The position numbers and the translations under genes were made by a program. A DNA stretch of 64,000 nt from NCBI RefSeq assembly GCF_032854445.1, contig NC_088295.1, forward strand, positions 5,022,501 to 5,086,500, read 5' to 3'. This document shows positions 1-14,352 of the stretch, in pieces (position 1 is the stretch's first letter; every line of letters starts with the position of its first letter). The notes beneath the pieces are model-generated. The model ran no database searches. It saw nothing but the letters and a program-made list of their open reading frames with translations, and was not told the DNA's origin. Source of the stretch: Liolophura sinensis (lineage: Eukaryota > Mollusca > Polyplacophora > Chitonida > Chitonidae).

Positions 1-4
1 TATT

Positions 5-275
5 GGGGCCTCCGTGGTTCAGTCGGTTAGCGCGCTAGCGCAGCGTAGTGACCCAGAAGCCTCTCACCAATGCGGTCGCTGTGAGTTCAAGACCAGCTCA
101 TGCTGGCTTCCTCTCCGGCCGTACGTGGGAAGGTCTGCCAGCAACCTGCGGATGGTCGTGGGTTTCCGCCGGGCTCTGCCCGGTTTCCACCCACCATAAT
201 GCTGGCCGCCGTCAGCATAAGTGAAATATTCTTGAGTACGGCGTAAAACACCAATCCAAAAAAAAAAAAAAAAAA
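5..275 (+). mobile_element. tRNA-headed SINE, full length
   Basis: The element starts with a tRNA-like head (GGGGCCTCCGTGGTTCAG, A-box-like GTTAGCGCGCTAGCGCAG, B-box-like GAGTTCAAG). A conserved body follows (CCGGTTTCCACCCACCATAA, CTTGAGTACGGCGTAAAACA), then an A-rich tail. At least ten related full or partial copies occur in the window in both orientations, which identifies it as a dispersed retroposon. The style resembles abundant molluscan tRNA-SINEs. The exact family name is not asserted. Confidence 0.9.
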
Positions 276-276
276 C

Positions 277-418
277 AAGTAGGTTATTCACTGTGGGACT
301 GTACTGTATAGACAAGTAGGTTATTCACTGTGAGACTGTAGTGTAGAGATAAGTAGGTTATTCACTGTGAGACTGTAGTGTAGAGACAAGTAGGTTATTC
401 ACTGTGAGACTAGTGTTG
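277..418. repeat. 37-bp tandem repeat, about 4 copies
   Basis: Four copies of a unit beginning AAGTAGGTTATTCACTGTG lie directly after the SINE tail; the last copy is truncated. It lies in a RINT1 intron. No coding content is seen. Confidence 0.85.
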
Positions 419-721
419 ACAAGTACATGTACATGAAGGTTATTTAACGTATTTAACCTTATTTTCGTAAAAATAACATTTTTTGTACATGTGTACTGAT
501 GTCCACAAAAGGGTTTGGTAGTACTTCGACCTACAAGATAAATATGTTGTACAGTTTTATCTTGTCCTTGTAGAAGGAGAAATGGTTGATTGTGTAAATA
601 TATTCACCATTACTGAAACAGTTTTTATGTCCATATTATTCACCCAAGGTTATCTGTTAGGAGGTTTTAACTATCAGTAACTTGATTGGTTAGACCTACT
701 CTTTCCGTTATTTTTCTACAG

Positions 722-2652
<1,931 letters not shown>

Positions 2653-3119
2653 ATACATTCCTGAGTACTGTATGTAGCACATTCCTCTCTGCCCTGTGTG
2701 TAGCACATTCCTCGCTGCCCTGTATGCCACCAGCTGCTTACCAGTAGCTACCTGTACCTGCTACCTCCAGCCTTGTTTACATGGCAAACTGACTCTACAG
2801 ATGAACGTAATGCCAGAACGTTCTCCAAACTTTGAATTTCATCTAGTGTATGTTCACATGAGTCAATTTCTCATTGAAAGGAAAAAAAATGGAACAATCG
2901 CTGAACAAACAAAATCATGAATACATGCCCATGTGCATATTTACAGACGATTGTGTATTTTTGGAAGATACTTCACCCACAATGTACGTCTTTGTAAGAT
3001 GTCATGGTAGTTAGACAAGACGACAATGACTTTATACTCTTGTGTAAAGCCTGTTTTAAGACAAACATGTTACTCTGCTGATTACCAAATGGTGCTTGAT
3101 TACCAAAGGGTGCTAAAGA
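2653..3119. other. RINT1 3' flank, no gene seen
   Basis: This probably includes the RINT1 3' UTR. CTGCCCTGTGTGTAGCACATTCCTC is duplicated just after the stop (near 2665-2715, two short copies). No canonical AATAAA was found here, and no ORF looks coding. Confidence 0.5.
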
Positions 3120-4668
3120 ATCCTGTAACATGATGTGTAGTAATCATAGCCCTCAGAGGGTTGTGGTAACAACTAACAGGGCACCTGTAAAATGATGTGT
3201 AGTAATCATAGCCCTCAGAGGGTTGTGGTAACCACTGACAGAGCACCTGTAACATGATGTGTTGTAATCATAGCCCTCAGAGGGTTGTGGTAACAACTGA
3301 CAGGGCACCTGTAACATGATGTGTAGTAATCAGAGCCCTCAGAGTGTTGTGGTAACAACTGACAGGGCACCTGTAACATGATGTGTAGTAATCAGAGCCC
3401 TCAGAGTGTTGTGGTAACCACTGACAGGGCACCTGTAACATGATGTGTAGTAATGATAGCCCTCAGAGTGTTGTGGTAACAACTGACAGGGCACCTGTAA
3501 CATGATGTGTAGTAATCATAGCCCTCAGAGTGTTGTGGTAACAACTGACAGGGCACCTGTAACATGATGTGTAGTAATCATAGCCCTCAGAGGGTTGTGG
3601 TAACAACTGACAGGGCACCTGTAACATGATGTGTTGTAATGATAGCCCTCAGAGAGTTGTGGTAACCACTGACAGGGCACCTGTAACATGATGTGTAGTA
3701 ATGATAGCCCTCAGAGGGTTGTGGTAACAACTGACAGGGCACCTGTAACATGATGTGTTGTAATCATAGCCCTCAGAGGGTTGTGGTAACAACTGACAGG
3801 GCACCTGTAACATGATGTGTTGTAATGATAGCCCTCAGAGAGCTGTGGTAACACTGACAGGGCACCTGTAACATGATGTGTTGTAATCAGAGCCCCCAGA
3901 GGGTTGTGGTAACCACTGACAGAGCACTGTAACATGATGTGTAGTAATGATAGCCCTCAGAGGGTTGTGGTAACAACTGACAGGGCACCTGTAATGTGTA
4001 GTAAACAGAGCCCTCAGAGAGTTGTGGTAACCAATGACAGGGCACCTGTAACATGATGTGTAGTAATGATAGCCCTCAGAGGGTTGTAGTAACAACTGAC
4101 AGAGCACCTGTAACGTGTAGTAATCATAGCCCTCAGAGGGTTGTGGTAACCAATGACAGGGCACCTGTAACATGATGTGTAGTAATCATAGCCTTCAGGA
4201 GCTGTGGAAAACACTGACAGAGCATCTGTAACATGATGTGTAGTAATCAGAGCCCCCAGAGGGTTGTGGTAACCACTGACAGAGCACCTGTAACATGATG
4301 TGTTGTAATGATAGCCCTCAGAGGGTTGTGGTAACAACTGACAGGGAACCTGTAACATTATGTGTTGTAATCAGAGCCCCCAGAGGGTTGTGGTAACCAC
4401 TGACAGAGCACTGTAACATGATGTGTAGTAATGATAGCCCTCAGATGGTTGTGGTAACAACTGACAGAGCACTGTAACATGATGTGTTGTAATGATAGCT
4501 CTCAGAGGGTTGTGGTAACCACTGACAGAGCACCTGTGACATGATGTGTTGTAATCAGAGCCCCCAGAGGGTTGTGGTAACCACTGGCAGAGCACATGAA
4601 AGCAGGATGTGTAGTAATTAGAGCCCCGAGAGGGTCGTGGTAACCACTGACAGAGCACCTGTAACTAT
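3120..4668. repeat. 61-bp minisatellite, about 25 copies
   Basis: The unit begins CCTGTAACATGATGTGTAGT and contains CCCTCAGAGGGTTGTGGTAA and CTGACAGGGCA. Copies differ by substitutions and small indels, so several antisense ORFs of about 95-114 residues run through it; these are repeat artefacts. It lies 3' of RINT1. Confidence 0.93.
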
Positions 4669-4669
4669 T

Positions 4670-6187
4670 GCCTGTTGCATAATACAAATGATGTATTCAG
4701 TGTAATTGAAATGTAACCCTTGTATTCCATGGTTTCTGGTAGGACATTTCATTATTAATTGTGTAGATATACTTTTTTGGAGGAAAACTTCGAATCATGA
4801 TAATTGGGACAGGAGCCATCCCAAAGGAAACGTTCCAGGCTGGTGTCCGTCACATGTACTAGAAACAAGGCACCTTGGTCAGGACTAGGTACAATGTGCC
4901 ACACAGATGGAGGTCAGATAAATATGTACTGCACAACTGTGGAATGATATAATGGAAAGAGTCTCCTTCAGATGGAGAGTTAGAATCTTGTGTGATGGCA
5001 GTTTTGTGGAGAGGATCAAAAGACGAAGGATCTGGGATATGTGTACTCACGTAGAAATCACCTCTGTTCCACACAAAAGTCACTTTCCCAGTGACCACAG
5101 AAGGTTTCCCATAGCTAACAAACTCTGAGGCAAATGTGATGTACATGTATTGGTAATCAACCTGCATTTAGCAGGTTCACCTGAAGTTTTCAAGCTAAGG
5201 GAAAAGCCCTTTGCCAGATTTGTCACTTGACACCTTTCCCCATTGTATTTTTGGTATATGCTGTTCAATAAGAACATATGTAGCAAATTAGAGGAGGGGG
5301 GTTGTTACTTTTAATTATTGACATCAATTTTATGTTTTGTCTCAGATTTTTGTTGGAATGTTGGCTTTTTCATAGTTTAAGTTAAAACGCAAGCATTAAT
5401 ATTACATATACATTTGTGTATTATTAACGAAAAAATATCAAGAAATACTTATCTGGTGCATTTATACAATATTCATACCAAATACATATGCATGGCGTTT
5501 CTGCACTCTGGATTTGCGCACTTCAGGTTAACTTATTGTCTGTACCATCATGTAATGGTGATATGTACTTGTACACTATAGCAGTGCATAATAAAGTTAC
5601 ATATGTATTTCTGTACAATTCCATCAGATATGATGTCTAGCGTCCGATGTCCAGCATCCAGATCTGATGTCCAATATCCAGATCTAATGTCCGATATTCA
5701 GGTCTGATGTCCGATATCCAGATCTGACGGTATCCAGGTCTGACCGCCAGTGTCCAGGTCAGACGTTCGCCGTCTAATAACCTGATTTCACCTATAAGAT
5801 ATGACTTTTTCACCTGATTTTGAAGTTTACCACCCATTTGTGACGATTAGTAGCCTGATTTCAGTGAGTTGACGTTTAACGCCCAGAGCTAAAATTCATC
5901 TCATGGATTTTACTTGAAGCAATCATATCTGATATTTAATATGCCCATTTGACCTTCCACACCCAGTTTAGATGTACACCCATTTGTTCTGAATTTCAGC
6001 CGAAAACCCAAATTTCGACATTTCTACGTCGATTAAAACTAGGGTATGTATTCTCTATATATGTTTGGAATAAAGGTAGCCTGAATCTTGAGAAACAAGA
6101 AAGGTAAATTCGACCGTAACTTACACAAGGCGTTATATTTGCAATCGGGAAAACAACAAATAATATCAAAGCTTTTACTTTTACGTC
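4670..6187. other. Intergenic region between RINT1 and the left O-methyltransferase
   Basis: No convincing coding region. A short irregular tandem repeat at about 5630-5770 has a unit like GATGTCCGATATCCAGATCT, roughly 19-20 bp. AATAAA occurs near 5587 (plus). The left O-methyltransferase 3' UTR should lie just left of 6188, on the minus strand. Confidence 0.5.
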
Positions 6188-9100
6188 CTAAGGTTTTACC
6201 CCTCCGTCTACGTCTATTTTCCTTCGGATCAGCATAAGCCCGTCACGTACCGGCAAGATAACCTGGCGGAGAGATGGGGAAATACCGGGTGAACATAAAC
6301 ATATATAAGAGTATATGGCACGTGGTCTCAATAGAATGGCGGCTAACAACACGGGTCCGGTCGGGGAATTGCCTATCGTATATTGTCACTAAAGTCTCGA
6401 GAACAATGTACGCAGAGTATGAACTCCGGGTACATATGTAATTCCCTTTCAAGGCTGGAATAGACGAAAATCTAGTAGAAACTAGATTTATTTATTTATT
6501 TGAATTTGGTTTTACGCCGTACTCAAGAATATTTCACTTATATGACGGCGGCCAGCATTAATGTGGGTGGAAACCGGGCAGAACCCGGGGGAAAACCCAC
6601 GACCATCCGCAAGTTGCTGCAAGACCTTCCCACTTACGGCCAGAGAGGAAGCCAGCATGAGCTGGACTTGAACTCACAGCGACCGCAGTGATGAGAGGCT
6701 CCTGGGTCATTACGCTGCACTAGCGTGCTAACCAACTGAGCCACGGTGGCCCCGTGGTAGAAACTAGAGTGAGCATTTTTTCGCTTTTCCTTCCGTGCAT
6801 ATCCATTTCTTTTCAAGCGCAAAATGACATCGATCGAAAATGAACAATCGACTCTACAGGTTTCACCCAGCTGAATTTATGGGGGTAGGTTTCTCATTAC
6901 GAAGACTGTGTTTGCATATCCTGCAAACGTAGGTGATTATATGGTGTTAAACACAAAGGTTATGTTCATTTTGGGCGCCTCTATTTTATTTCATAGTGAC
7001 TATTATTTGATTGGTTTGATGTTACATTCCGTACTCAAGATATTTTACTTATACAACGGCGGCCAGCCGTAAAATGAAACAGAGCGGAACTGATCCGAAC
7101 GAACTTATCGAAATAGACCGAGCGTTGCGGATAAACCATGTATGTTTACGCACCCGGTACACTCTGTCATCGTCAGCCACCAGTTGGTTGAACTCTGGAA
7201 TGGCGTGAGCATCCACCATGGTTTCGTCTCTCTCCTCACGTACCAAGTAAGCGTTTCCATTCCACAGCGTGTTGTCCACACAGATTGTACCCCCCTCTGC
7301 TAACAGGTTTTTGTCCAGTAAACACTAAAAAAACGGAAGTTAAATCGAAACATAAGCAGCATAATACAGATAGTCGACAACATTGATTGTTTTAAAAAAC
7401 ATGCAAGGCCTTTAAATAACGTCTTAGCTGTTTACAGGTTTTGAGACTTAAATGGCAAATGATTTATTCAATGCTGTAAATCAATATCTTAGACTGGAAC
7501 GACTCCCTCCGCTTCTTACTGATTTCGTTCCAATATTTAAAACGTCAAAGAGACACTAAATATAGAAGAGATACACCTGATCATTTGCGCTACTTTTAAC
7601 GTGCTTAATGACCATATCACTACGCCAGAGAGTCGACCTGCCTTAAAATAGTTGCCATAGTTGGATTTATCAGCGTCAATAAAAACAAAGTCAAACTGTT
7701 TCCCTTCCTCGTGTAATGTCTGCATAGTATCAAGAGCTGGGCCTGGAACAAAACAGAATTGAAAATCTGGCTTAAAATGATGATATAGATTAGCCGACAC
7801 GTACATTTGAAAGTGAGCGAATGGTTATGGGGATATGTTTGTTTGATTTGTTTGTTTGATTTTTTTGTTTGATTGGTGTTTTACGCCGTACTCAAGAATA
7901 TTTCACTTATACGACGGCCGCCAGCATTATGACGGGAGGAAACCGGGCAGAGCCCGAAGGATACCCACGACCATCCGCAGGTTGCTGGAAGACCTTCTCA
8001 CGTACGACGGGACAGGAAGCCAGCATGAGCTGGACTTGAATTCACAGCGACCACAACTGAGTCACGAAGGCCCCTATGGGGATATGTATGGAAGCCGATA
8101 GAGGACATCTCGCTACCTCGACATTTCTAATATAGGGCGAGGTAACGAGGTAGCAAAACGAGCTAGCGATGCACGCAGGTCGGGATGTGTATGTGATTTT
8201 TTTTGCGCTTGGACAGGAGTTTGTTGGGGTACATATGGAGATCACTTTTCCTTCCGTCATTGTCCGTACTATTAATCTTGACTACGACATATTTTAGTAC
8301 CGGTTGGTGGTAAGGGTCTGAAATTTGATTTATTCCTTATTTAAATAAAAGATCTGGTGTGGTAAGGCTGGGATCGATCCCAGTGCAAGAAACTGTGCAC
8401 CTCAAGAAGCGAAACTGGCTATACCTGTGGGTGAAAACTGCAGACACACTGGTAAGGCCACTTCCTTTTTCAGTTCTGTTTTATTCTTCTGTTCCTGTTA
8501 TTTGGCAAACACGAGGCTCATAAGCCTCCAAACATACACAGAAGAGACGTATGTCATAAAATCGAAAAAATAGTAGCCTACTCCAGTCACACTGAAATAT
8601 CCTTTTTGTTTAATTAGACACTGCTGATAGAGGAAAATCACCCTACCACAAATGCAACTTTCTGAATAATTCTTGAGCACGCAGTTAGGCACCAATCTAT
8701 TAAATAAATATATACCAAGAGTAATTTTCAGCCTTATATCTCTGCTAAGCATAACGTGTTAGCTTAGATAGATGATTTCGTTACAAATTTAGTTGCCACA
8801 CGTCACATAATACCACCTTAACAATTATCCATTCTAATTCATGATAACTCTTATTTAATGCAGGACGGCCTTTATCTTCATTCACGCAGAGTATGTTTCA
8901 AAACGAGAAAGACCAACAAAGCTTCGAACTCTTCCTTGAGATGCAGCCTGTTCTCCGCAACGACTTGGTTAATTCACTGTACTATGAAGTATGCCTTATA
9001 GACGATGGCAGAAATACGAATTTTAATCTTGCCAAAATACAACAAAATCGATCACATTATAAAGTTTATGTTTTACATATGGAGAAAAACGAAACTTTGA

Positions 9101-12100
9101 CAGCACGTAGAAATACACAAATAAGTTTCAGTAGTGATATGTTTCTGGTTAACGACGATCTTCATACTGAAAATTAAAGACACAGTGCCTCGCTTGAACG
9201 AAAATTTGGCGTTTTTGAGCGAGAGTGCAATTTAGCCGGGTTATTACAGAACAGTCATCTCTTTTGTGGTCATATAATCTGTATGAGTGCTTGGACCAAG
9301 TCGTATATTTCTGATTTGGAAAATTACACAGCTGTGCTGGGATTTTGAAATTTCCGCTTTCTTATCGTACCTCTCTAGGGGCAGATTCTCCGCCTTACCC
9401 TACCAGCTCATTTATTTATTTATTTACTCAATTGTTGCTTTACGCCGCACTCAAGAATATTTCACTTATACCACGGAAGAACTCACCCCAAGAACACAAT
9501 TTAGACGTGGTGTATGCCTCAACCTGACACTAAAGAAATTATAATAACTGCTCCCCACCTCGCTACCTCGCTCGTTGTAAAGGTCGAGGTAGAGTGGTAG
9601 GGAGATTATATTAATCTCGCATCGCTACCTGGCTGCCTCGTATCTCTACCTCGCTGTCTCGTACCGTTACCTCGCTTCGCTACCTCGTTATCTCGCTGCC
9701 TTGCCCTGTATTGGAAAGGTCGAGGTAGCCATATGTCATCTATCGGCCTGAAGCTAAATTCACTGAGATAAATTTATGTACCGCAGCCTGGGCACCGTGT
9801 ATGTTTGCACCACATGACATCGCTGGTTATGTTGAGTCTTTTAAGGTGACGAAGTGGCTGCTTACTGTATAGGCGAGGACCGACAGTTTTCTGTGACATA
9901 TCGCTTTACCCATATCAAACAAGCTGTACTTCTTGCAAATAGCAATGTGAATACAGGCTGCATATTGTACTTGCCTAAAGCAATGTAAACATGCTGCATG
10001 CTGTACTTTTTGCAAACAGCAATGTGAATACTTTGTTTGAAAGAATATTTCACTCATACGACGGCGGCCAGCATTATGGTGGGTGGAAACCGGGCAGAGC
10101 CCGGGCGAAGCCCACGATCATCCGCAGGTTGCTTGAAGACCTTCCCACTTACGGCCGCAGAGGAAGCCAGCATGAGCTGGCTCACAGTAACCGCATTGGT
10201 GAGAGGCTCCTGGGCCATTACGCTGCGCTAGCGCGCTAACCAACTGAGCCACAGGTTGCATGCTGTACTTCTTGCATACAGCAATGTGAATACAGGCTGC
10301 ATATTGTACTTGTTGCCTAAAGCAATGTAAATGGGCTGCATGCTGTACTTGCTGTCTTCACCAATGTAAATACAGTTACCAAAGATTGCTTTGATTGGCA
10401 ATATACCTTTGCAAGTATTGCAACATGCCAAAACTGTTGGGCCATGTATATCCTTACGACAATTTCGGAGTGATTTAGGTCCGCTAAACTTCAGTGGCCA
10501 ACACGCGCATTACGATGGGCTATATACCAACCCTTGCGAAAACTTCGACTGACAACAAGCCCACTTTCACAAATCTGTGTTAATCCATTCGTCGTGTATC
10601 ATTTCTCGAGTAAATCAGATCGCCTAGCTTTCCAAAAAGTTCTTGGTTTCACAAACATTCCGCACACCACAGCATTATTGAATGTTGGCTATGTAAACAG
10701 CGTGGGGACATGACAGGTTGAAAACTGGGGGCACCTGTTGTATAGATGATCTGACTGCCTTAGCCAAAGCTGCACTTTTGTGAATGTTTCAAGTGTAGTA
10801 TTACAACATGTAGACAGCGAATGTCAGCAGAGTGGATTTATGTATGTATGCTTGGACTTTTTACGCCGTACTTTTTTTCAGTCATGTGATGACAAGGGGT
10901 CATTAGGTGTGCGTACATATCCTGTGTCTTTTGGTGACAGAGTGAGTCCATGCTGCCGAAGTGCTCTCGATACTGAAGTGCCATGCCGAAAACATTAGAC
11001 ATGACACCACACCCAGATACATTGTACTGACACCAAGGCAAACAGTAATGTTTTGTATGACCCGGCCAGAAAAGGAGATGTGGAAGAAGACAGGCTTAGC
11101 TTACAAGTCTAAAGGGCGTACCCGTTAAAGGTGTACAAGACGTTTCAATAAACTGCTCACGGTTAGATTATTCGCGAAACATGCAGAGAATCTCGTTGAA
11201 GAGATCTTACCTATTTTTATGGATATCTTGTTTCCGTGAGGGCTTTTGTCGAAGAATTTCCGGATGACGCCTTCTAGTGCGGGATTGATCTCACACGTGG
11301 TCACTGTTCCTTGACAGGGCAGAGCTTCCGCCATGGCGAGGGCAGCACATCCGGTGAACATCCCGATCTCCAGAACCCGGGTAGCTTTACTCATGCTGAC
11401 CAACAGTCTTAACACCTGAGCTGAAGACACACAGACAAAAACCTATGTACAGACGACAAAACCTGGGTTTTAGAATGAAGGTACACTGAACGTTTTGTTC
11501 AATGAGGTAATACTGACCCCATTTCTGTAGTGAGGTAATACTGACCCTATTTATGTATTTATTTATTTATTTGATTGGTGTTTTACGCCGTACCCAAGAC
11601 CCAATTGATGTAGTGAGGTAATATTGATAATATTTGTGTCGTGAGGTAATATTGATCTTATTTGTGTAGTGAGGTAATATTGATTTTATTTGTGTTGTGA
11701 GGTAACATTGATTTTATTTGTGTTGTGAGGTAATATTGATCCCATTTGTGTAGTGAGGGAATATTGATCTTATTTATGTAGTGAGGTAATAATACTGACC
11801 CTGTTTGTTCAATGGGGTAATACTGAGATAATACTAAGACCTATATTCATATAATATAGAGTCTACACCTACCCTCTCCATGTCAACATCACCTGTATTC
11901 ATGTAATACACGGTCTACACCTACCCTCTTCATGTCAACGTCATCTATATTCATATAATACACGGTCTACACCTACCTCTTCATGTCAACATCACCTATA
12001 TTCATGTAATACACGGTCTACACCTACCCTCTTCGTGTCAACATCACCTATATTCATATAATACACGGTCTACACCTACCCTCTTCGTGTCAACATCACC

Positions 12101-14041
12101 TATATTCATATAATACACGGTCTACACTTACCCTCTTCATGTCAACATCATCTATATTCATATAATACACGGTCTACACTTACCCTCTTCATGTCAACAT
12201 CATCTATATTCATGTAATACACGGTCTACACTTACCCTCTTCATGACCAGTCAACATCACCTATATTCATATAATACACGGTCTACACCTACCCTCTTCG
12301 TGTCAACATCACCTATATTCATATAATACACGGTCTACACTTACCCTCTTCATAGCCAGTCAACATCACCTATATTCATGTAATACACGGTCTACACTTA
12401 CCCTCTTCATGTCAACATCATCTATATTCATATAATACACGGTCTACACTTACCCTCTTCATGTCAACATCATCTATATTCATGTAATACACGGTCTACA
12501 CTTACCCTCTTCATGTCAACATCATCTATATTCATATAATACACGGTCTACACCTCCCTCTTCATGTCAACATCATCTATATTCATATAATACACGGTCT
12601 ACACTTACCCTCTCCATGGCAACATCACCTATATTCATATAATACACGGTCTACACCTCCCTCTTCATGTCAACATCATCTATATTCATGTAATACACGG
12701 TCTACACTTACCCTCTTCATGGCCAGTCAACATCACCTATATTCATATAATACACGGTCTACACTTACCCTCTTCATGGCCAGTCAACATCACCTATATT
12801 CATGTAATACACGGTCTACACTTACCCTCTTCATGTCAACATCATCTATATTCATATAATACACGGTCTACACCTCCCTCTTCATGTCAACATCATCTAT
12901 ATTCATATAATACACGGTCTACACTTACCCTCTTCATGGCAACATCACCTATATTCATATAATACACGGTCTACACCTCCCTCTTCATGTCAACATCATC
13001 TATATTCATGTAATACACGGTCTACACTTACCCTCTTCATGGCCAGTCAACATCACCTATATTCATGTAATACACGGTCTACACCTCCCTCTTCATGTCA
13101 ACATCATCTATATTCATGTAATACACGGTCTACACTTACCCTCTTCATGGCCAGTCAACATCACCTATATTCATGTAATACACGGTCTACACCTCCCTCT
13201 TCATGTCAACATCATCTATATTCATGTAATACACGGTCTACACTTACCCTCTTCATGGCCAGTCAACATCACCTATATTCATGTAATACACGGTCTACAC
13301 CTCCCTCTTCATGTCAACATCATCTATATTCATGTAATACACGGTCTACACTTACCCTCTTCATGGCCAGTCAACATCATTTTTTCCAGCCTACGAAAGG
13401 TGGGCTTGTCAACGTCATCTATATTCATATAATACACGGTCTACACCTACCTCTTCATGTCAACATCACCTATACTCATGTAATACACGGTCTACACCTA
13501 CCCTCTTCGTGTCAACATCATCTATATTCATATAATACACGGTCTACACTTACCCTCTTCATGGCAACATCACCTATATTCATGTAATACACGGTCTACA
13601 CCTACCCTCTTCGTGTCAACATCATCTATATTCATGTAATACACGGTCTACACCTACCCTCTTCGTGTCAACATCATCTATATTCATATAATACACGGTC
13701 TACACCCACCCTCTTCATGTCAACATCATCTATATTCATATAATACACGGTCTACACTTACCCTCTTCATGGCCAGTCAACATCATTTTTTCCAGCCTAC
13801 GAAAGGTGGAATTTTTGGAGAACTCATTCCAGTCTGTCGAGTTCGTGAACTGGATGATGGCGTCCACATGAGACGAGACCGGAGATGCCATATCTTCCAG
13901 GTACTTTAAATAGTCTATTATTAGTTTGATGATGCGCTCCGTTGATTTGGTGAGATCTGGAGACACTGACTGGTCGGATGCCGCCAGATCCTTGGCACGA
14001 ACCGCCTCATCATAGATGGCCTTTATCGCACATGACTCCAT
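6188..14041 (-). CDS. Class I SAM-dependent O-methyltransferase (caffeoyl-CoA/COMT-like), left paralogue
   Basis: Five coding exons on the minus strand: 14041-13762, 11420-11211, 7742-7642, 7324-7154 and 6262-6188, about 278 codons in one frame. This is near the usual length of caffeoyl-CoA O-methyltransferase-like enzymes (about 230-280). These transfer a methyl group from S-adenosylmethionine to a hydroxyl, usually with a divalent metal. The SAM-binding loop is VLEIGMFTGCAALAMAEAL in exon 2, the acidic FDFVFIDADK in exon 3 and CVDNTLWNGNAY in exon 4; the last exon encodes LPVRDGLMLIRRK. Start: MESCAIKAIYDE, just inside exon 1. A real acceptor (CACCTTTGCAG) lies 10 bases before the ATG, so an upstream untranslated exon is expected. 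Oddities: exon 3 ends with a GC donor (AAG then GCAGGT), and intron 1 begins with a huge splice-site minisatellite. The substrate cannot be told from sequence. Exon lengths match the right paralogue almost exactly. Confidence 0.88.
6487..6756 (-). mobile_element. tRNA-headed SINE with 12-bp target-site duplication
   Basis: Reverse-orientation full copy, from the TTTATTTATTTATT tail through TTTTACGCCGTACTCAAGAA to GAGCCACGGTGGCCCC. It is flanked by the direct repeat GTAGAAACTAGA at 6475-6486 and 6757-6768, which proves insertion by target-primed retroposition. It lies in the last intron of the left O-methyltransferase. Confidence 0.95.
7003..7072 (-). mobile_element. SINE 3'-end fragment
   Basis: Diverged fragment with TTTGATTGGTTTGATGTTAC, CCGTACTCAAGA and ACGGCGGCCAGC, matching only the 3' part of the SINE. 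It stops about 80 bases from exon 4 of the left O-methyltransferase. Confidence 0.75.
7839..8074 (-). mobile_element. SINE with internal loss in the tRNA head, 13-bp target-site duplication
   Basis: Reverse-orientation copy ending in a shortened head (GTCACGAAGGCCCC). The direct repeat TATGGGGATATGT flanks it at 7826-7838 and 8075-8087. It lies in intron 2 of the left O-methyltransferase. Confidence 0.93.
9412..9472 (-). mobile_element. SINE 3'-end fragment
   Basis: TTTATTTATTTATTTACTCA followed by CTTTACGCCGCACTCAAGAA and ATTTCACTTATACCACG. Only the tail and 3' body remain. Confidence 0.8.
9545..9735. repeat. CTACCTCG-rich low-complexity repeat
   Basis: Irregular repeats of CGCTACCTCG with inverted GAGGTAG copies at both ends. 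A related short stretch lies at about 8105-8160 (CTCGCTACCTCGACATTTCT). The inverted arrangement could form a stem. No coding content. Confidence 0.7.
9915..10385. repeat. Short tandem repeat (GCATGCTGTACTT / GCAATGTGAATAC) split by a SINE
   Basis: Units of roughly 35-45 bp containing GCTGCATGCTGTACTT and AGCAATGTGAATACAGG occur at about 9915-10033 and resume at about 10255-10385. The SINE at 10037-10252 is inserted between them, so the repeat predates that insertion. Confidence 0.8.
10037..10252 (-). mobile_element. tRNA-headed SINE, tail-less copy
   Basis: Reverse-orientation copy from GAATATTTCACTCATACGAC to ACCAACTGAGCCACAGG. The terminal TTTATT tail and GCCGTACTCAA stretch are missing. 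It lies within the short tandem repeat and in intron 2 of the left O-methyltransferase. Confidence 0.9.
11480..11835. repeat. About 31-bp tandem repeat (GTGAGGTAATATTGAT) with an embedded SINE tail
   Basis: Repeated unit GTAGTGAGGTAATATTGAT plus CTTATTTGT. A SINE 3' tail (TTTATTTATTTGATTGGTGT, TTTACGCCGTACC) interrupts it at about 11549-11600. It lies in intron 1 of the left O-methyltransferase. Confidence 0.85.
11850..13790 (-). repeat. 52-57-bp minisatellite containing the exon 1 5' splice site, about 35 copies
   Basis: Read on the minus strand, each unit runs from ATGATGTTGACATGAAGAGG into GTAAGTGTAGACCGTGTA, then TTATATGAATATAG. The true end of exon 1 (to 13762) is the same sequence, so each unit carries 23-28 bases of exon plus the donor and about 29 bases of intron. 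Some units keep the full exonic GACTGGCCATGAAGAGG. One internal copy (about 13365-13405) carries about 30 more exonic bases. The plus-strand ORF of 182 residues inside is an artefact. Confidence 0.95.
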
Positions 14042-14261
14042 GTCTACACAACTGCAAAGGTGTGGGGGGAGATATACAGATACACACATATCAACAGGTC
14101 GTATAGACGATGCACTAAGCTGTACATACATATGAAACCGGATTGCCCGGTTGTGTCTTGTACAATTAAGTTACTGACTTTCCTTCGAATGTCCAGACCT
14201 TCAACGAACGTTAATTGTCACCATGTCCGCACAAGCAGTGAAAGCAGGGGAAACTACAAAT

Positions 14262-14352
14262 CCCGTGTCACGGCCGGGTTTGAACCCGCACTTGGCCCGT
14301 CCTGATCCAATTGAAAGGAAAACGCTCTAACCACTAGGCGATTGCCCGCTCC
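14262..14352 (-). pseudogene. tRNA-like Pol III promoter unit (tRNA pseudogene or SINE head)
   Basis: On the minus strand an A-box-like CGCCTAGTGGTTAGAGCG (14340-14323) precedes a B-box-like CGGGTTCAAACCCG (14288-14275) at tRNA-like spacing. The anticodon region is not well paired and there is no clear acceptor stem, so a working tRNA is unlikely. It differs from the common SINE head in this window. Confidence 0.5.

Noticed and set aside
8893-9177. 94-residue ORF in an O-methyltransferase intron
   Set aside because: No recognised domain, no codon or splice support; it is intronic and isolated.
13039-13587. 182-residue plus-strand ORF
   Set aside because: Antisense reading of the splice-site minisatellite.
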